Part shown: positions 1 to 11,930 of the stretch, piece after piece
How positions within the stretch are numbered: the stretch's first letter is position 1
How the letters are laid out: every line of letters starts with the position of its first letter
DNA from: Puccinia triticina
Taxonomy: Eukaryota; Basidiomycota; Pucciniomycetes; Pucciniales; Pucciniaceae
DNA length: 64,000 bases
Direction of reading: 5' to 3'
Assembly (NCBI RefSeq): GCF_026914185.1
Contig: NC_070567.1
Span: forward strand, 248,001-312,000
The notes under the pieces: generated by a model
What the model was told of the DNA's origin: nothing
Databases searched by the model: none
Seen by the model: the letters and a program-made list of their open reading frames with translations, nothing else
Made by a program: the position numbers and the translations under genes

Positions 1-254
1 AGAGGCCGTGAGATCCGCCAGCGCAGTCTGGTGGACCCTTTTGAAGTTCCCTTGAGCCATCAAGGGGGGCGCAGTAGATGATTCCAGCGCCTGCTTGGCT
101 AATTCGTCCGCAAGTTCATTCCCCAGAAGGTCTCTGTGTCCGGGACACTACACAAAAGACACCTTCAGACGACTCGGAAGGTCCGCCAGAGCCTTATCAA
201 TCTCTTTGAAAAACCATTGCCCAGGTTTGGGGGCGCCAGGGTCCACACTGCCAA
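1..254 (-). pseudogene. LINE RNase H remnant (left flank of KDZ insertion)
   Basis: Read on the minus strand, this stretch encodes the C-terminal half of an RNase H domain like those at the end of Tad/L1-type non-LTR retrotransposon pol proteins. The motif CPGHRDLLGNELADELAKQA is visible (minus strand of about 80-150). An in-frame TAG stands where the family usually has Trp before PGH, so the copy is dead. The reading frame is cut at 262 by the KDZ transposon and seems to resume for a short way beyond 9366. It continues off the left edge of the window. The family is recognised from motifs only. Confidence 0.6.
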
Positions 255-262
255 TGTGATTG
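255..262. repeat. Target site duplication of KDZ element, left copy
   Basis: The octamer TGTGATTG lies directly outside the left terminal inverted repeat and is repeated exactly at 9358-9365, directly outside the right one. An 8-bp duplication fits what I recall for Zisupton/KDZ elements. Confidence 0.9.
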
Positions 263-465
263 CACCTATGGCAGTGGAGAGCTGCCATCTGAAAGACGAG
301 TTCCCAGATGCTTGGGAAGGCGCCTTTTAGATGCTCTTTTCCGACTTGGCGGGCGGCTTAGAGCCGCTCGAGCTGCACGGAGTGCGCCTGCCAAATCCCT
401 CGACTCCATTTCTGTGTCCGTAGTCCTGGCTCCACCGGACCTGGCACTCCAAACCTGTGCTAGCT
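263..465. repeat. KDZ left terminal inverted repeat
   Basis: It begins CACCTATGGCAGTGGAGAGC and matches the reverse complement of 9357-9155. The only differences seen are two bases in one short stretch (CTTGG here, ATATGG-like on the other side, near 333). Confidence 0.95.
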
Positions 466-578
466 TGTATGCAAATACGTACTTTTATGGAAATACTACA
501 TACAATCCGTTGTAACACAAAACAATTCTGATTAAATTTTTACATTTGACTTTCACTTCCTTCAACCTCGCCTTGGCC

Positions 579-3500
579 ATGGTATCCGACAGACACAAAT
601 TCCACCGTTCTTCCCGACTTCCCGCGCGAGAAACTCGGCTACAGAGGCAATACCGACTCGCAAAGAAAAAAGAAGCTGAAGATGAGATGGCAGCGTACCA
701 TGCGGACAATGCTCGACGGGCTGCCGAGCGAGCCGTACGAGTTTTAGATGTGAATCCGCCCGATTTTGCCGAGGACTATTCCGCTGGCCCGGCCACGTAT
801 GACGGACCATCGTACTGGGAGGATGAAGAAAATGTTGATCAACATGAGGAGACACGCGCCGAGATAGGTTCATATTATCAGGGTTTGATTCAGCAACAGA
901 GATGGCGCAACTGGACCGACGTTTTTGATGCCCTTTTTCCCGCATACACCCTGTTAAAGCAAGTCACGAACGACTGGACCTTGCCTGGCTCTTTTGATGA
1001 TAACTCAAAAAAGCTCTGTAACTGTGAATCTCACCAGAAAAAAACTCGACCAGTCGACTTGGTTGACTTATTAGGTGTGTATTTACCTGATGATTTTGAT
1101 TTTTATCTCTAATTTAACTGACATTTAAATATGATTGTTCTATGTCCAGGCCAGCAACGCAAAATGATATCGTTTTGTCTTTGCACCCCCGACCCGGTAC
1201 AGATCATGGCACACGGTTACCTGGCCAGCACTCCAATATTTCCCCAAACCGCCTTTTCACTGCGACTCCTAAACTTTTACGATCTACTCTGGAACTTGTG
1301 TAATGCAGCCGCCACGCCATTTGCTGAAGTTCTTCGTCGTTGGAACGAGTCAATTTCAATGCAGCTTTACAATAAAAAGGAGACTAAGGTAGAGGGTATT
1401 TACTTTTCAATGGGGTTTGCGTATCTTACTCCTTCCTGTCAACACCTCCTGTAGCCCCGCGACCTCCGCCGCACTTTGATAGCCGCAATTGATGTATATC
1501 GCTTGCTTTTAGCAAAGCATCGGACTGTGGTTGAAACGTTCTCGTCAGATTGTCCTCAAGATATACTAGCTCAACGATCATGCCCAGCGTGTTTTGGAGC
1601 AGCCCTCCCAGTCGCCAATCCCACTCAACCTGCCGATACTCAAGAGATTTTTGTTTGCCTCGATGGCAACTTTCAGCACAGACATCACGAACGAGCCTCA
1701 AAGAACCACCTCCCTCTACAAACTCCAGACATGTTTCTGAAACCCGAGGAAATTGATGCGGCCGAAAGGAACATTATTTCTCACAAACAAGCTCAAAAGA
1801 AGACTCAAATTGCGGTGAGGGTTATATCTGGTACCTGTTGCTTGAACGTTGGCTTATGGTTATCACTTAATTGAACGCAGAAAGATCGATGTTCCGATCA
1901 GCATAAAGCTGCAGACGACAAGCGGAACGCAAGCACTTGGAAGGGCTGCGATGACACAGGCCTCATGGGTTGCTGTTGCCGTCACGACTCTCTAGTCTAT
2001 TTTTGTAATATTAACCGGGCGGGCGAGGGAAGATGCTTGCCAATGGCTATCCTCGAGCGGCTGTTCAAAGAGATACAGCCTCAGATGAAACTAAGAGTAC
2101 TTTACGATATTGGCTGCTCCCTCGATAAGTTCATCAAAATAGTAAGCTTCTGAGTCGCATGCTAGAGCTTCATTCAGCGTAAAAAAAGTAGTCTCATTTT
2201 TTTGTTGGAAACACAGCGTAAACTTCTTCCATCCGAAACACCCAGGATGAAGTTTGCGACATCAATATTTCATTCATATGTACATGAATGGGAATGCCAA
2301 ATGAAGTACAATCCCAGGTACAACGTTGGGTGGGGTCTTTCCGATGGAGAAGGCTTGGAGCGGCTCTGGTCTTACCTCTCTCCCCTTGTCAGCTTCCTCC
2401 GAAATGCAGCAAGAAACCATCGGCTCAATTTGCTCAACCATCGCAGCCTGTTCCACAACCAACTGGTAGTAGAAAAACTTGGTTGGTCTGTCTCATTTGA
2501 TGATTCCGGCAATGCTTTCCTAATGATCTTGTTTGATTAGTCAACACTCTGCAGCGAAAGTTTATGCTAGCATTTGCCCATCGAAAACACTCACAAGATC
2601 TACTTTTCAAGCTGCAAGCTGAGCCAAACAATCACGCGCCAGATCAGTCAAGATTCACTGTAGAATTCTTTAGAGCAGAGTGGGAAAAGCAGTTATCCTT
2701 TCAAGGAAATAGCCGTAGCGATACCGAGGTGATGGAAAAACTAGCGGTATTCTTTGAACGGGAGGAGTTCTTGAAGTTATTGGCGTAAGCATCTATGAAC
2801 TGCTTTTGTTTCAAGCAAATCTTCTTTTGAGTTTTCATTCCTTTCCAAACATCAGCGATCTATTTCTTTCTACCCTGGAATCATCAAATTCGAACTCTAA
2901 TCGTGCTCATGCAATGAACATTCTGCAAGACATCCAAACGCTTCAACGTGCTCAAGAGAACGAAGTCTCCTCTATTGGCGGTGATTTTTCCGATTTAAGT
3001 CCACAAGACAGTAAGTTGATTGTTTCAGTGCAACAAACGAGCATCATCCAGCTTATACCAATCTCCCCCTCCATATCCAGAAGAACAGCAGCGACAGAAG
3101 ATATTGCTCTGGAGCGCAAAGTCTGCTTTATTTAAGGTAGCAATTGAATTGCAGGCGGAAACGCAGCCTTTGCGAGCGTCGAAGGACCGCGGCGAACAAC
3201 TTGGCACTCGACTGAAAGAAAAAATCTACGCTGCTCTTAAAAGACGAAAAAACGGGGTCGTCAAAGTTATCCAGACGTTCTGTGATCGCCGGGAGTCTTA
3301 CCTCACAAATTATGCGCCTGAAGACTTACAGTTACCCAAGAACAAGGTCTTTGGCTACAAAGAGTTCATGAAGATGAGTCTCAACCACCCATTCTGGAAC
3401 GATGGTTACATGTGCCTCTCAAAGGATCCCTGGGCAGTTGATCCAGTTGTACGCACAGGGATTCATGCCATGCTTGGTCTGGATCGCGCTTATGAGGAGA

Positions 3501-4026
3501 TCATCCAGCTCAAAGTCGAGCTGAGACGTTCCCTGTCTTGGGGTATATCTCATTGGAATCGACTCAAGAAAAGTATAGATCAATCAGTTGAGGGTATGCA
3601 GAACTCGATCATCAGTGTGCTTTGTTGTCTTTTAGCTAAACAATGGTTACAACAGGTGACAATCAACTCGATAGCCGCTTGAAAAAGACATTTGGTGAAG
3701 TTCAACTTGCTGGAGTAAGCAATTGTCCAGGTGGGATCTACCAGCTGCTAGGTGGTGATCTCTGCTTTGCTAAAGTCGACCATGAAAGCCTCATGATCCA
3801 CTGGAACAATGCGATTTCAAACATGCTGGACGCCAAACTGATATCGCGTGAAATCTTACCCGACAAATGGTTCTGCATGATTGAATCATTGATTTCCCCT
3901 GTTGACACCGAATCAAGCAGTCTGGATGTTCAATTGGAGCAGGAAGTTCTTAAACAACAAGACTCTGATGGTGAAGATAATGAGGGGCCAAACGAAGATG
4001 ATAACTTATTTGAAGATGAGGACTAA
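579..4026 (+). CDS. KDZ transposase with N-terminal CxC1-like cysteine cluster (about 9 exons)
   Basis: Predicted transposase that cuts and rejoins its own element in the nucleus. Exons that join in frame: 579-1074, 1150-1388, 1455-1814, 1881-2141, 2217 to about 2490, 2555-2783, then about 2856-3008, about 3060-3590 and about 3656-4026. Introns have good GTRRG donors. An N-terminal Cys cluster (CNCESHQKK, then FCLCTPDP) matches CxC1 domains of KDZ transposases. Candidate catalytic acidic residues of the RNase H fold are in LDGNFQHRHH (Asp codon near 1662), DIGCSLDK (near 2105) and the GLSDGEGLERLW block (near 2340). The segment GTRLKEKIYAALKRRK and the HPFWNDG/PWAVDP block are typical of the C-terminal half. 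The tail is acidic. The start is the Met of MVSDRHKF. No stop interrupts the joined exons that I checked; the limits of exons 5 and 7-9 are approximate. Confidence 0.88.
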
Positions 4027-6934
4027 GACCTTGTATAGAGGATTGTAATAAATTTTGAACATCCATATTCTCATTCACCAAAATTAATATCCTGTGGTGA
4101 TATGTGTATCATATTGGACCTTAAGAGAGAGCACTCCAGAAAAACACACACATGCCGTCTTTGCCTGTTGGATCACTCAGCCCAACTGGCTCCTCAGCCA
4201 CAGACGGGTCATTTTCCTGCTTCATCGCTGGAACTGCGTCCATATGGGAGGTTTTCGCCTTGTTTTGACCGCAATGTTTAGATCTGTTTCTGGTAAACGG
4301 CGGGGATGAGAGATTTTATTTTTCCTGCGCATCATGTTCAAGTGCAAAGAAAAAGTGTGGTATGTTGCACACAATGTTTTTTTTTTCAAGTTAGATAGGA
4401 AACCCTACTAGGAAAACCTACAAGTGTGGTAATCATGTTGCAGCCTAGCTCCACAGCATCAATGCCACATTTCCCCTTCAAAACATTGGTTAGAAAACAC
4501 ATTTGCACCAAGTTTAGATTCAATGGTATAATAATTGTGTTCAATTAGAAAAATTCTTTTATGTGGTCATGGAATAATTCTAAAAGAATGTTTTGACATC
4601 ATATTGACTTTGATATACTATTTATTTGATGAAATATTGATGCATTCTTTGTAAGCACAGTCATAGACTCTCTCCAAACATATGTAGAGACATGAAATAT
4701 GTTCAGATAGTTCAGACATGGCCCTACATTGAAAGGGACTGACTAAAAATATTTGAGCGCTTCCAAAGTATGTATTAATACTTCACTAGGTTAATTAAAA
4801 AATCTTAAATGCTTTGGAAGCACTCCAACATATGTAGTCACTGTTCCAACATATAAAGAGTCTTGAATCATCCTAAATGTGTACCTATTTCAAACCTGGC
4901 CCCTATTTTCAAATGGAATTTCTCTACTTTGATAAGATGTCAACTCTCATGTCTTTTGAGCCTCTTGATTTTAGTGCATGCAAAGTTAACAGTTGTAACT
5001 GAAGTCAACTTGATTTTGCTTTCTTGTCACTCCCAATGCTTTTTGCAAACCATCAAACCCATAAAATAAATATCTAGCACCACGATTAAACTGCTGCCTG
5101 TGATGGGGAAACACTATTAAAAACATGTTTGGTTTTTCCATCAAATCTTATCAAAAAGGTAAGAAATTATTGACATTATTTCTCCTAAATTTTATTCATT
5201 CAAAGTTGACTAGCATTGAATCTGTTATAATTTTCAGGGGTTAGATTTCTCTTTCAATTTGCATACAAATGGCAGGTGCTGCCACTATCAAGCAGTTTTA
5301 GATGGAGATCCTTGTTGGACAATTGATTCCCATCTTGCAATCTACTTCATCAAGATAAAGAGTCAGATCTTGTGCATAACTTTCCTAATATAATACTTGA
5401 TGAAGATCAACTTAATCAGCCCTATCCAACTGTTAGCTGGCATGACTTCAGCAAGAAAAAATCACCTCTTCCCTGGAAAACTGGGCTTGTTGTATATTGT
5501 GCAGTTGTACCCTCTCCCTGCACATCTTGTGTCTCAAAGCGCCCCATTCTGCTAGACCTAAAATAAAAGGGCAGGTGTACCGCCAGAACATCAGCTCCTT
5601 GGCCTGATACTCTACTAGAAAAAAAAGGAATAGAGATATTGTGCTGCCATAAAGGAGCCAAAAATTCTATAGTAGTTGTGCATATGAGTCAGCTCATCAT
5701 CCAGAGTTTCACTTGACTGAACCACATTTATCACAATCTAAAGGGGTAAACTAACAATCAGGGACTCAATCTTTAAATGAGGAAACCATCAAATTGATCA
5801 TGTTACAATTATCCCATGAATAAATCTTGTTAAACAATCATCTGTGTAGTAGATTGGCAGCCAAATCCAAATGCCCAGTAATTTGCACTCAATATCCCAA
5901 ATATAATCATTACATCCAATTAAACTATTTCCTTCCATCAACAAAATCTTGGCCTGGAATTCCCATATGTCTGCAAATAAACTTTGAACTGATGTAAAAA
6001 TGTCCCTCTTTGAGCAACACTGTAACAGATACAATACAGGTATTGGTATTGTATCTGTATTGTATTGTTTTTTGCTGCCAATACATGTATCTGTATTTTA
6101 TCGCCAAACCAATATGATACACAGAAATTCCTTTCTGTGTATCCAATACACACAGATACATGATGTATCAGAGTTATTTTGATTGGATTTGCACACAATC
6201 AAATACAAATAGCTTTGAGGTACCCATGTCCAAGACAGTTTTTTCAGCCACCATTGTGCGCGCGGGCCGATACAAGTGCTACAAGCACTGAGGCTGCTCA
6301 CCACCAACCACCGTGTGCGCGCAGGCCAAGCGCGCCTCAGCGCTTGTACTGTTGGATTACACGCAATCCAACATTACGAGCGCTGTAGGCGCTGACGCTG
6401 CTCACCAGTCACCAACCACCAGGCTACGCACAAACTAAAACAACACAATTCACTTTTTATGACTAATTCTGTTCATAATTTTTTTTCCTGTTCATTTTAT
6501 ATGGGAAACAGTAACAATTGAAACAAAAGAAAGCAAGCTGAAACACAGAAAAGAAAACTGCAATGCCACAAGTCTAAGTGCTGTCGCAGCTTGTTTTTTG
6601 GTTTGCATTTAAACTACAGAGCTATTTGCACCAGATGTTTCAATTTGTTCGATAGGTAGCAGTTTTATCCATCCCATTTGTAGCCCACGCAGGATCTTCC
6701 AGGTCGGCTCTATCTTCATGCTTTTGATTGGCTTGTTCCGCAGGCATTCTTCAACATTCAGTGTGTTTGGTGAAACGACAAGTTTGAGCTTGAAGGTTGC
6801 AAGTCCTGCATCGGTGTTGGTACCAGGCCATCCCCGAGAGTCACCCCCACTTGCAGCTAAAGGCTCAATTAGTTATGCATTTCGCCGGGGTTAACAGGTA
6901 TGAATTGTTTGCATATGCTCACAGAACATGTTCC
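4027..6934. other. AT-rich interior of KDZ element without a recognised gene
   Basis: Only short open frames in AT-rich sequence. A run of overlapping short inverted repeats built on ACAATAC/GTATTG and on the TGTATC/GATACA theme lies at about 6025-6160. A GC-richer patch at 6255-6415 repeats the phrase GCTGCTCACCA-(G)TCACCAACCACC. I see no protein family here. Confidence 0.6.
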
Positions 6935-8979
6935 CTAGCACTTCGGTGAGGTATTTCTTATTTTTGACAAGGCTTCCTGCCGAAGTGATTGAGGAGTAAG
7001 TAAATTGGCCAACAAGAATGCAACCCAAGATGAGCCAAGAGCCATACCTCTGCATACATTGGCATATTCATTGAAACCAGAAGGTTTCCTTTTGTTACGG
7101 GGAGTTCGGGCCATGTTCGGAACGTTCATGCTCGGAGGAACTTCAGTATTCAAAGTGACCTCGCTGCTAGGACCGACCTCCGTGCTAGGACCGACCTCCG
7201 TGCTAGGACCGACCTCCGTGCTAGGACCGACCTCTGCGCTAGGGCGGACCTTGGTTATAGGACCAATCTCAGCGCTAGAAACAACCATTGTACTTGGGCC
7301 ATCCCCCGTACTCGTACCAAACATTGTACTCGTACCAACCATCGTACGCGTACCAAGCACGGGACTCGTACCAGCCATTGTACCCATACCTACCATTGTA
7401 CTCGTCCCAACCTCGCAGCTAGAGACGACTTGGGTGGTTGCACCAATTCGGTGAGGTGGAGGTCCCCTCCCTTGTGTTCCTGCTGCGTACGAGTGGAACC
7501 CGCCAACTGGATCACCCTTGTCCATGAGAGTCCGCAGGAACTGATTCGCAATGAAGCTACCTCCTTGAGAAAAGAAATTTTTTGTGTGATCTTGTGATGC
7601 GAGTACGAGAAAACCTTCGATATGAGCCTCATCACTCAGTTCTTTTAACTTCAGCGAGTCAATAAATCAGCAAATAAACTCATAACGTGTTTGATCAAAC
7701 ATGTGAAAGACTCACTTGACCCTCTATGTCGTCACGCCATTTACTGACATTGGCGATGACGGTCCGAATTGATTTCACTTTCTTGTTTGCATCGAAACAC
7801 TCTTCCAATTCTTCAGTACAAGCAACAGGCTTAGGGAGAGTTTCTTTGTAAGTCACTGAGACATCCTTGTTTCGCTTTGATAGATGAACACCGGCTGCAG
7901 GTTTGTGAATTTTTAATTAGCCAAGATTTAATTTATGATTGAGTCAAAATATCAAAAGATGGCTTACAATCCTTAAAAGTTTCTTTTGCTTTAAGATTCT
8001 CTGCCTTGAATTTATTCCAACAATTCTTTTTTCGCGATCGATTTTGCCCCAGGTACCTGGCTATGGAACTCGCAGGTCTGGAAAACTTTAAGCTCAGGAA
8101 TTGTATTTTTCTCTGATATTCAAAATAAAGCGCCTCGGCCTCGGACTTGACTCGATGGTTGAGGCGATGGAGCTTGATGTGGGTGGATTGAAGCTTACGG
8201 AGCTCATAAAAAGGAAGCTTTTCGAACTTAGCCATTGTCTCCGGAGGGGTGCAAAAAATTTCTGAAAGCTTGCCGATGTTGTCAGGCGGCGGGAGTGGTA
8301 TATCGTAAGAGACAAGCGGTGTTTCACCATCATCAGCGTTGGAAATTCCACGATCCCCAGATATGTCGCCATTTGCAACCTCCGTGGGTTTTGCTTGAGG
8401 AGGAATCTGATTACTAGCGGTTGCGGCCGATCCGTGAAGCTGGGGATCCAGAGCAGGGTTGGTTCGTTTGCGCTTATTTTTTCCTTTTGATTGGGCGGCT
8501 TCAGGAGCTTGATTAGTTCTTGGATTGGTTGGAGGTGCTGAGTTTGAAACAAAAACCTGCTGGGCTGGAGCTGAAACCGGAAGGGGGGCTCAAAGAAAAT
8601 CTTGGTTCTGATGAGGATTCCCGGAGGCCAATGGGTTTCCCCGACCTAATAAGTTGTAGTTACTTGAGCAGCGGTTTCTATCGGAGTAGGGAAGATGAGA
8701 GATATTTTGTGTATTTTCAAAGCCACTGAGGGGGGGGTGCAATGGTTGAGAAGAAGAGACGGGCAGATTGTAAAACTGCTGAGACTGATAGCCTTGATCG
8801 TATTGGTACTGGTCCCGTTGAACTCGAGTGTATTGACGGTATCCACTTTCAGGACCAGCTGGACAAGATTGGCCATCATAATAATCGTAACCAAACGCGC
8901 CAGACTCCGTTGGATTGTTCAGCGTAATATCCGGTGTTTGCGGGATTCCCAATTCATGGTCACTGAGAAGTGTTGACAT
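6935..8979 (-). CDS. KDZ-borne accessory protein, possible divergent HMG-like DNA-binding domain
   Basis: Spliced gene convergent with the transposase. From ATG 8979 it encodes a Gln/Tyr/Pro-rich N-terminus, then a basic stretch (GKNKRKR), then an alpha-helical region (about 8235-7968) containing SRKKNCWNKFKAE. A GTAAGC donor at 7967 joins 7894-7716, and another GT-AG intron joins 7648 onward. The C-terminus has an 18-bp coding repeat (GPSTEV units) and ends in a hydrophobic segment. A divergent HMG domain has been reported as a KDZ passenger. The W-x2-F pattern followed by helices split by an intron is compatible, but this is inference. The N-terminal frame (stop at 8590) and the main frame (from about 8585) are offset by one base, so either a small intron or a frameshift lies near 8590-8640. 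Confidence 0.6.
7162..7245. repeat. 18-bp coding minisatellite, about 4 copies
   Basis: Unit GGACCGACCTCCGTGCTA is repeated in tandem. On the minus strand it encodes the hexapeptide GPSTEV inside the accessory protein. Diverged units continue on both sides to about 7400. Confidence 0.9.
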
Positions 8980-9154
8980 TGTGTTACTAGAGGTGCTGAT
9001 ACAAGATGAGCTGAAGGAAAGAGATCTGAGGGTGCAAAAGACACGTCGTTTGATGATAGTATGTGATAATTCTGTTTTCCAAGTGAGTTAAATCAGAGTT
9101 ATGCATCGGTACATATTTGTATGTTAGTGCAAGAAAGGGTTTGGTTATCTGCAG

Positions 9155-9357
9155 AGCTAGCACAGGTTTGGAGTGCCAGGTCCGGTGGAGCCAGGACTAC
9201 GGACACAGAAATGGAGTCGAGGGATTTGGCAGGCGCACTCCGTGCAGCTCGAGCGGCTCTAAGCCGCCCGCCATATCGGAAAAGAGCATCTAAAAGGCGC
9301 CTTCCCAAGCATCTGGGAACTCGTCTTTCAGATGGCAGCTCTCCACTGCCATAGGTG
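9155..9357. repeat. KDZ right terminal inverted repeat
   Basis: Reverse complement of 263-465. It ends GCCATAGGTG at 9357 and is followed directly by the second TGTGATTG (9358-9365). Confidence 0.95.
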
Positions 9358-9404
9358 TGTGATTGCATCGGATGGCTGTATCTGCGCTTATGTTGGGCAG
9401 ATTG

Positions 9405-9850
9405 AACCGATGTTACATCGGTCCAAGCGCCCGACACAACGTCCATGCAATATTACATCGGCAATGGTTGATATTACATCGGCAATGGTTGATATTACAT
9501 CGGCAGGGTCCGGTTTGAAAAGGACCCCAGGTGATGTTATATCGCTGGACACCCCACCGACGCAACCCGACATCGATGCTATGTCGACCGGGTTGGCAAC
9601 CAACTCAAAGGGCCCCCAACGCATCATCCGCCCAATGCGATGTTACATCGGCCACCCCCAAAGCAACGGTCAACCCAAGACCGCCTGGCGCGCTTTTGGA
9701 TCGGCGTGCGCTATACTCCGCCGGTGTCGCACGATGCAACACCGGCCTTGGTTGACCCAAAAGCGCTTTTGCTTGATGCAAACCCGGCCGTGGTCGATAC
9801 AACCTTGTTCTTGGCCGATACAATCTCGGCTTCGTTGATGCAACCTCGGT
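9405..9850. repeat. Degenerate minisatellite built on (GAT)RTTACATCGG
   Basis: The phrase TTACATCGG recurs at 9412, 9453, 9474, 9495 and 9643, with a variant at 9537. Three tandem copies of a 21-bp unit (GGCAATGGTTGATATTACATC) lie at 9460-9500. Degenerate GATRCAACC-type copies run on to 9850. No gene is supported here. Confidence 0.65.
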
Positions 9851-9869
9851 TATGGTAACCAATGCAATC

Positions 9870-10450
9870 CCAAGATCACCAACTGGCCAGCAATGCATGG
9901 GAATTTCCACCCATCAAAGATTCCAGCAGGCCTTCCCGTACGGGGGGTTTGACCCGCTCAAATCGTCGGATGGACATCTGATCCGGATCAGTCGACCAGT
10001 GGATCACAGCAACCGAAACCCTCCTCGGAGGTGGAGCTGGCCTCGAACACATTCTTGGCACGGCTGCCTACGGTCAGCGTCCAATTCACATCGATCTTGG
10101 TCAAGGGCCCAATGGCCCCTCCCTTGGTGGCGTTGTCATCGATCCTCAGCAAGGCGTTGTGATGCCGGTTGGCCCACAAGGCTTGGTGGGCCAAACTAAC
10201 CAGCCTCCCCCAGCTAGTAGCCGACTTGATCGGCATCTCGCCGATTCACTGGCCACCCTCCCGAGATGGTCCGAGGAAGCACGAGTCTTCCAACAAATCT
10301 CATCCTCCTCCAAAAACCCCGCAAAGATCCAACGCGTGATCCTCAATCTCCTATCTCCACGCGCAAAGCAAACAGCCAAAGAAGACCTTCAGGAACAAGA
10401 GAAGCTCTCCAAGCTGGCCAGTGAAGCCCGATGTATGCGAGAGAACAGCT
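9870..10450 (+). pseudogene. TOM1: Fragment of TOM1/HUWE1-like ubiquitin ligase gene (second copy)
   Basis: This segment is a diverged copy, by eye close to 90% identical in the parts I compared, of the minus-strand sequence at about 55180-54595 inside the larger TOM1-like pseudogene. It reads through the region encoding GTAAYGQRPIHIDLGQGP-like and LPRWSEEARVFQQISSSS-like sequence. The copy ends near 10450, where similarity stops abruptly, and it has indels relative to the other copy. It is a short internal piece with neither start nor end of the gene. A midasin fragment begins a few hundred bases downstream on the same strand. Confidence 0.85.
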
Positions 10451-10814
10451 TCTCACAAGTTTATAGTCGAGCCAGCAAGGCGCTGACGCCCGTCACACCC
10501 AAGTCGACGAGTAAATTAAGGCGCTATGATCTCCAACTCTTGTTCTGAGTGATCCATCATTATTGTCTCAAGACCACCGCTGGTGATCCTCATCTTCTTT
10601 TTTCACCAAGCTCCGGCAAGATTACCCTACCTGGCAATCCAAATCCTCTATTTGGTTCGGAATGCAGCTGGATGGTCTCAGCTCCTCTGAAAGCCCTCTT
10701 CCCGGTGGGACCCTCGAGGGATTTTCCTCCCTGGGACTTTCACCCTCCCAAGCTGTGTACAGAGCTCCCCCGCAACCAGCGACTCATAGGAGTTCAGCTT
10801 GCCGGCCGACCAAA

Positions 10815-11930
10815 GGGCATTCAATCAGCACTGCTGAGAAAGCTTTGGCGGAGAGAATGAGATCAGTGACTGATTCCAAATCTGTGGATCAGGCGCAGGC
10901 GGCCCTCAGTGACCTCAAGTGATCTACTGCACTGTTTGATTGGTCCGACGGCCCACTGATACAAGCCATGCAGGAAGGACATCACGTTTTGCTGGACGAG
11001 ATCTCTCTAGCTGACAACTCGGTCCTCGAGCGCCTCAACAGCTTGCTAGAACCGGAAAGCTTGATTGTTTTGGCGGAACACGGAGGTGACACTCTCAAAA
11101 AAATGCTAATTACGGCCCATCTTATAAGCTTCCAAATCTTTGCAACCATGAATCCCGGTGACGATTTTGGAAAACGAGAACTCTCACCTGCGCTGCGAAA
11201 TTGGTTTACCGAGATCTGGGTCCCTCTAGTCTTGGATCCTAAGGACAGGTTCGCGATCTATTGTGATCGTTTATCACGGAAAGTCAAATCGTCAACTTGT
11301 GCTAGCTTCAGTCCTGCTGAATGGGCGGCGCACGTTATCTCATTTTCCGAGTATTATTCAAAGTCACCCATCTCAGCCCAATTTTTGGCTTGCGAGTTGA
11401 GCTTACAAGACTGTCTTGCGTGGTGCGGCTTCATCAGCTCCTGTTTGACATCATCATTGGCTCTGTCGTTTGTTCACGGTGCCCAAATGACGGTTCTTGA
11501 TCGCCTCAGGACCGCTGGCTTTGGACAAGACCTCCCCGCCAGTCACATTCTCGAACTTAGACGGTCTTGTCTCAGTTATTTGCATGATCTGGCCAACGTT
11601 TCTCTCGACAACAGTGAAGGTTTATCTGGAGTTACCCATGTTGATGAAGGTTTGAAAATAGGTGATTCCACATTGCATAGGTGTAAAACAATTGGCGAAG
11701 ACTCGGCTCCAGCGAGTTATTCTTTTTCCGCACAAACGGTGGGCCATAATGCCCTGTGAATCATACGTGTTCTTCAAATTCCCAAAGCTGTATTGCTAGA
11801 GGGTAAACCAGGAGTCGGCAAGGCAAGAATAGTAGAAGCACTCGCTAAACTCCAGGAAAACGCTGTCAGATTCCGCATTTGGGTTCCCCAAGTCAAGAGG
11901 ACCACCCGACCCTGCCTGACTTGGCGCATC
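10815..11930 (+). pseudogene. MDN1: Midasin (MDN1/Rea1) AAA-domain fragment
   Basis: Midasin is the giant nuclear dynein-like AAA ATPase that drives 60S ribosomal subunit maturation. Seen here: the end of one AAA unit with a Walker B core (HHVLLDEISLAD, near 10985), the ISLAD-VLERLN-LEP segment, FATMNPGDDFGKRELSPALR with the conserved R-N-F/W-FTE follow-up, and, after a gap, the next unit's Walker A (LLEGKPGVGKARIVEAL, near 11795). Roughly 350 residues remain of a protein that is normally near 5,000. In-frame TGA codons at 10919-10921 and 11757-11759 break it, and both are one C-to-T step from CGA. It is a broken fragment, not a gene. Confidence 0.88.

Larger units (their letters stand above)
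263..9357. mobile_element. Complete KDZ-superfamily DNA transposon (9,095 bp)
   Basis: Both ends are defined by 203-bp terminal inverted repeats (263-465 and 9155-9357). I count only two mismatches, so insertion was recent. Exact 8-bp duplications flank them. Inside are a multi-exon KDZ transposase on + (579-4026), about 2.9 kb without a convincing gene, and a second spliced gene on - (8979-6935). KDZ (Kyakuja-Dileera-Zisupton) elements are known from basidiomycetes and often carry accessory genes. No TET/JBP dioxygenase, which accompanies many KDZ elements, is present here. Confidence 0.93.
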
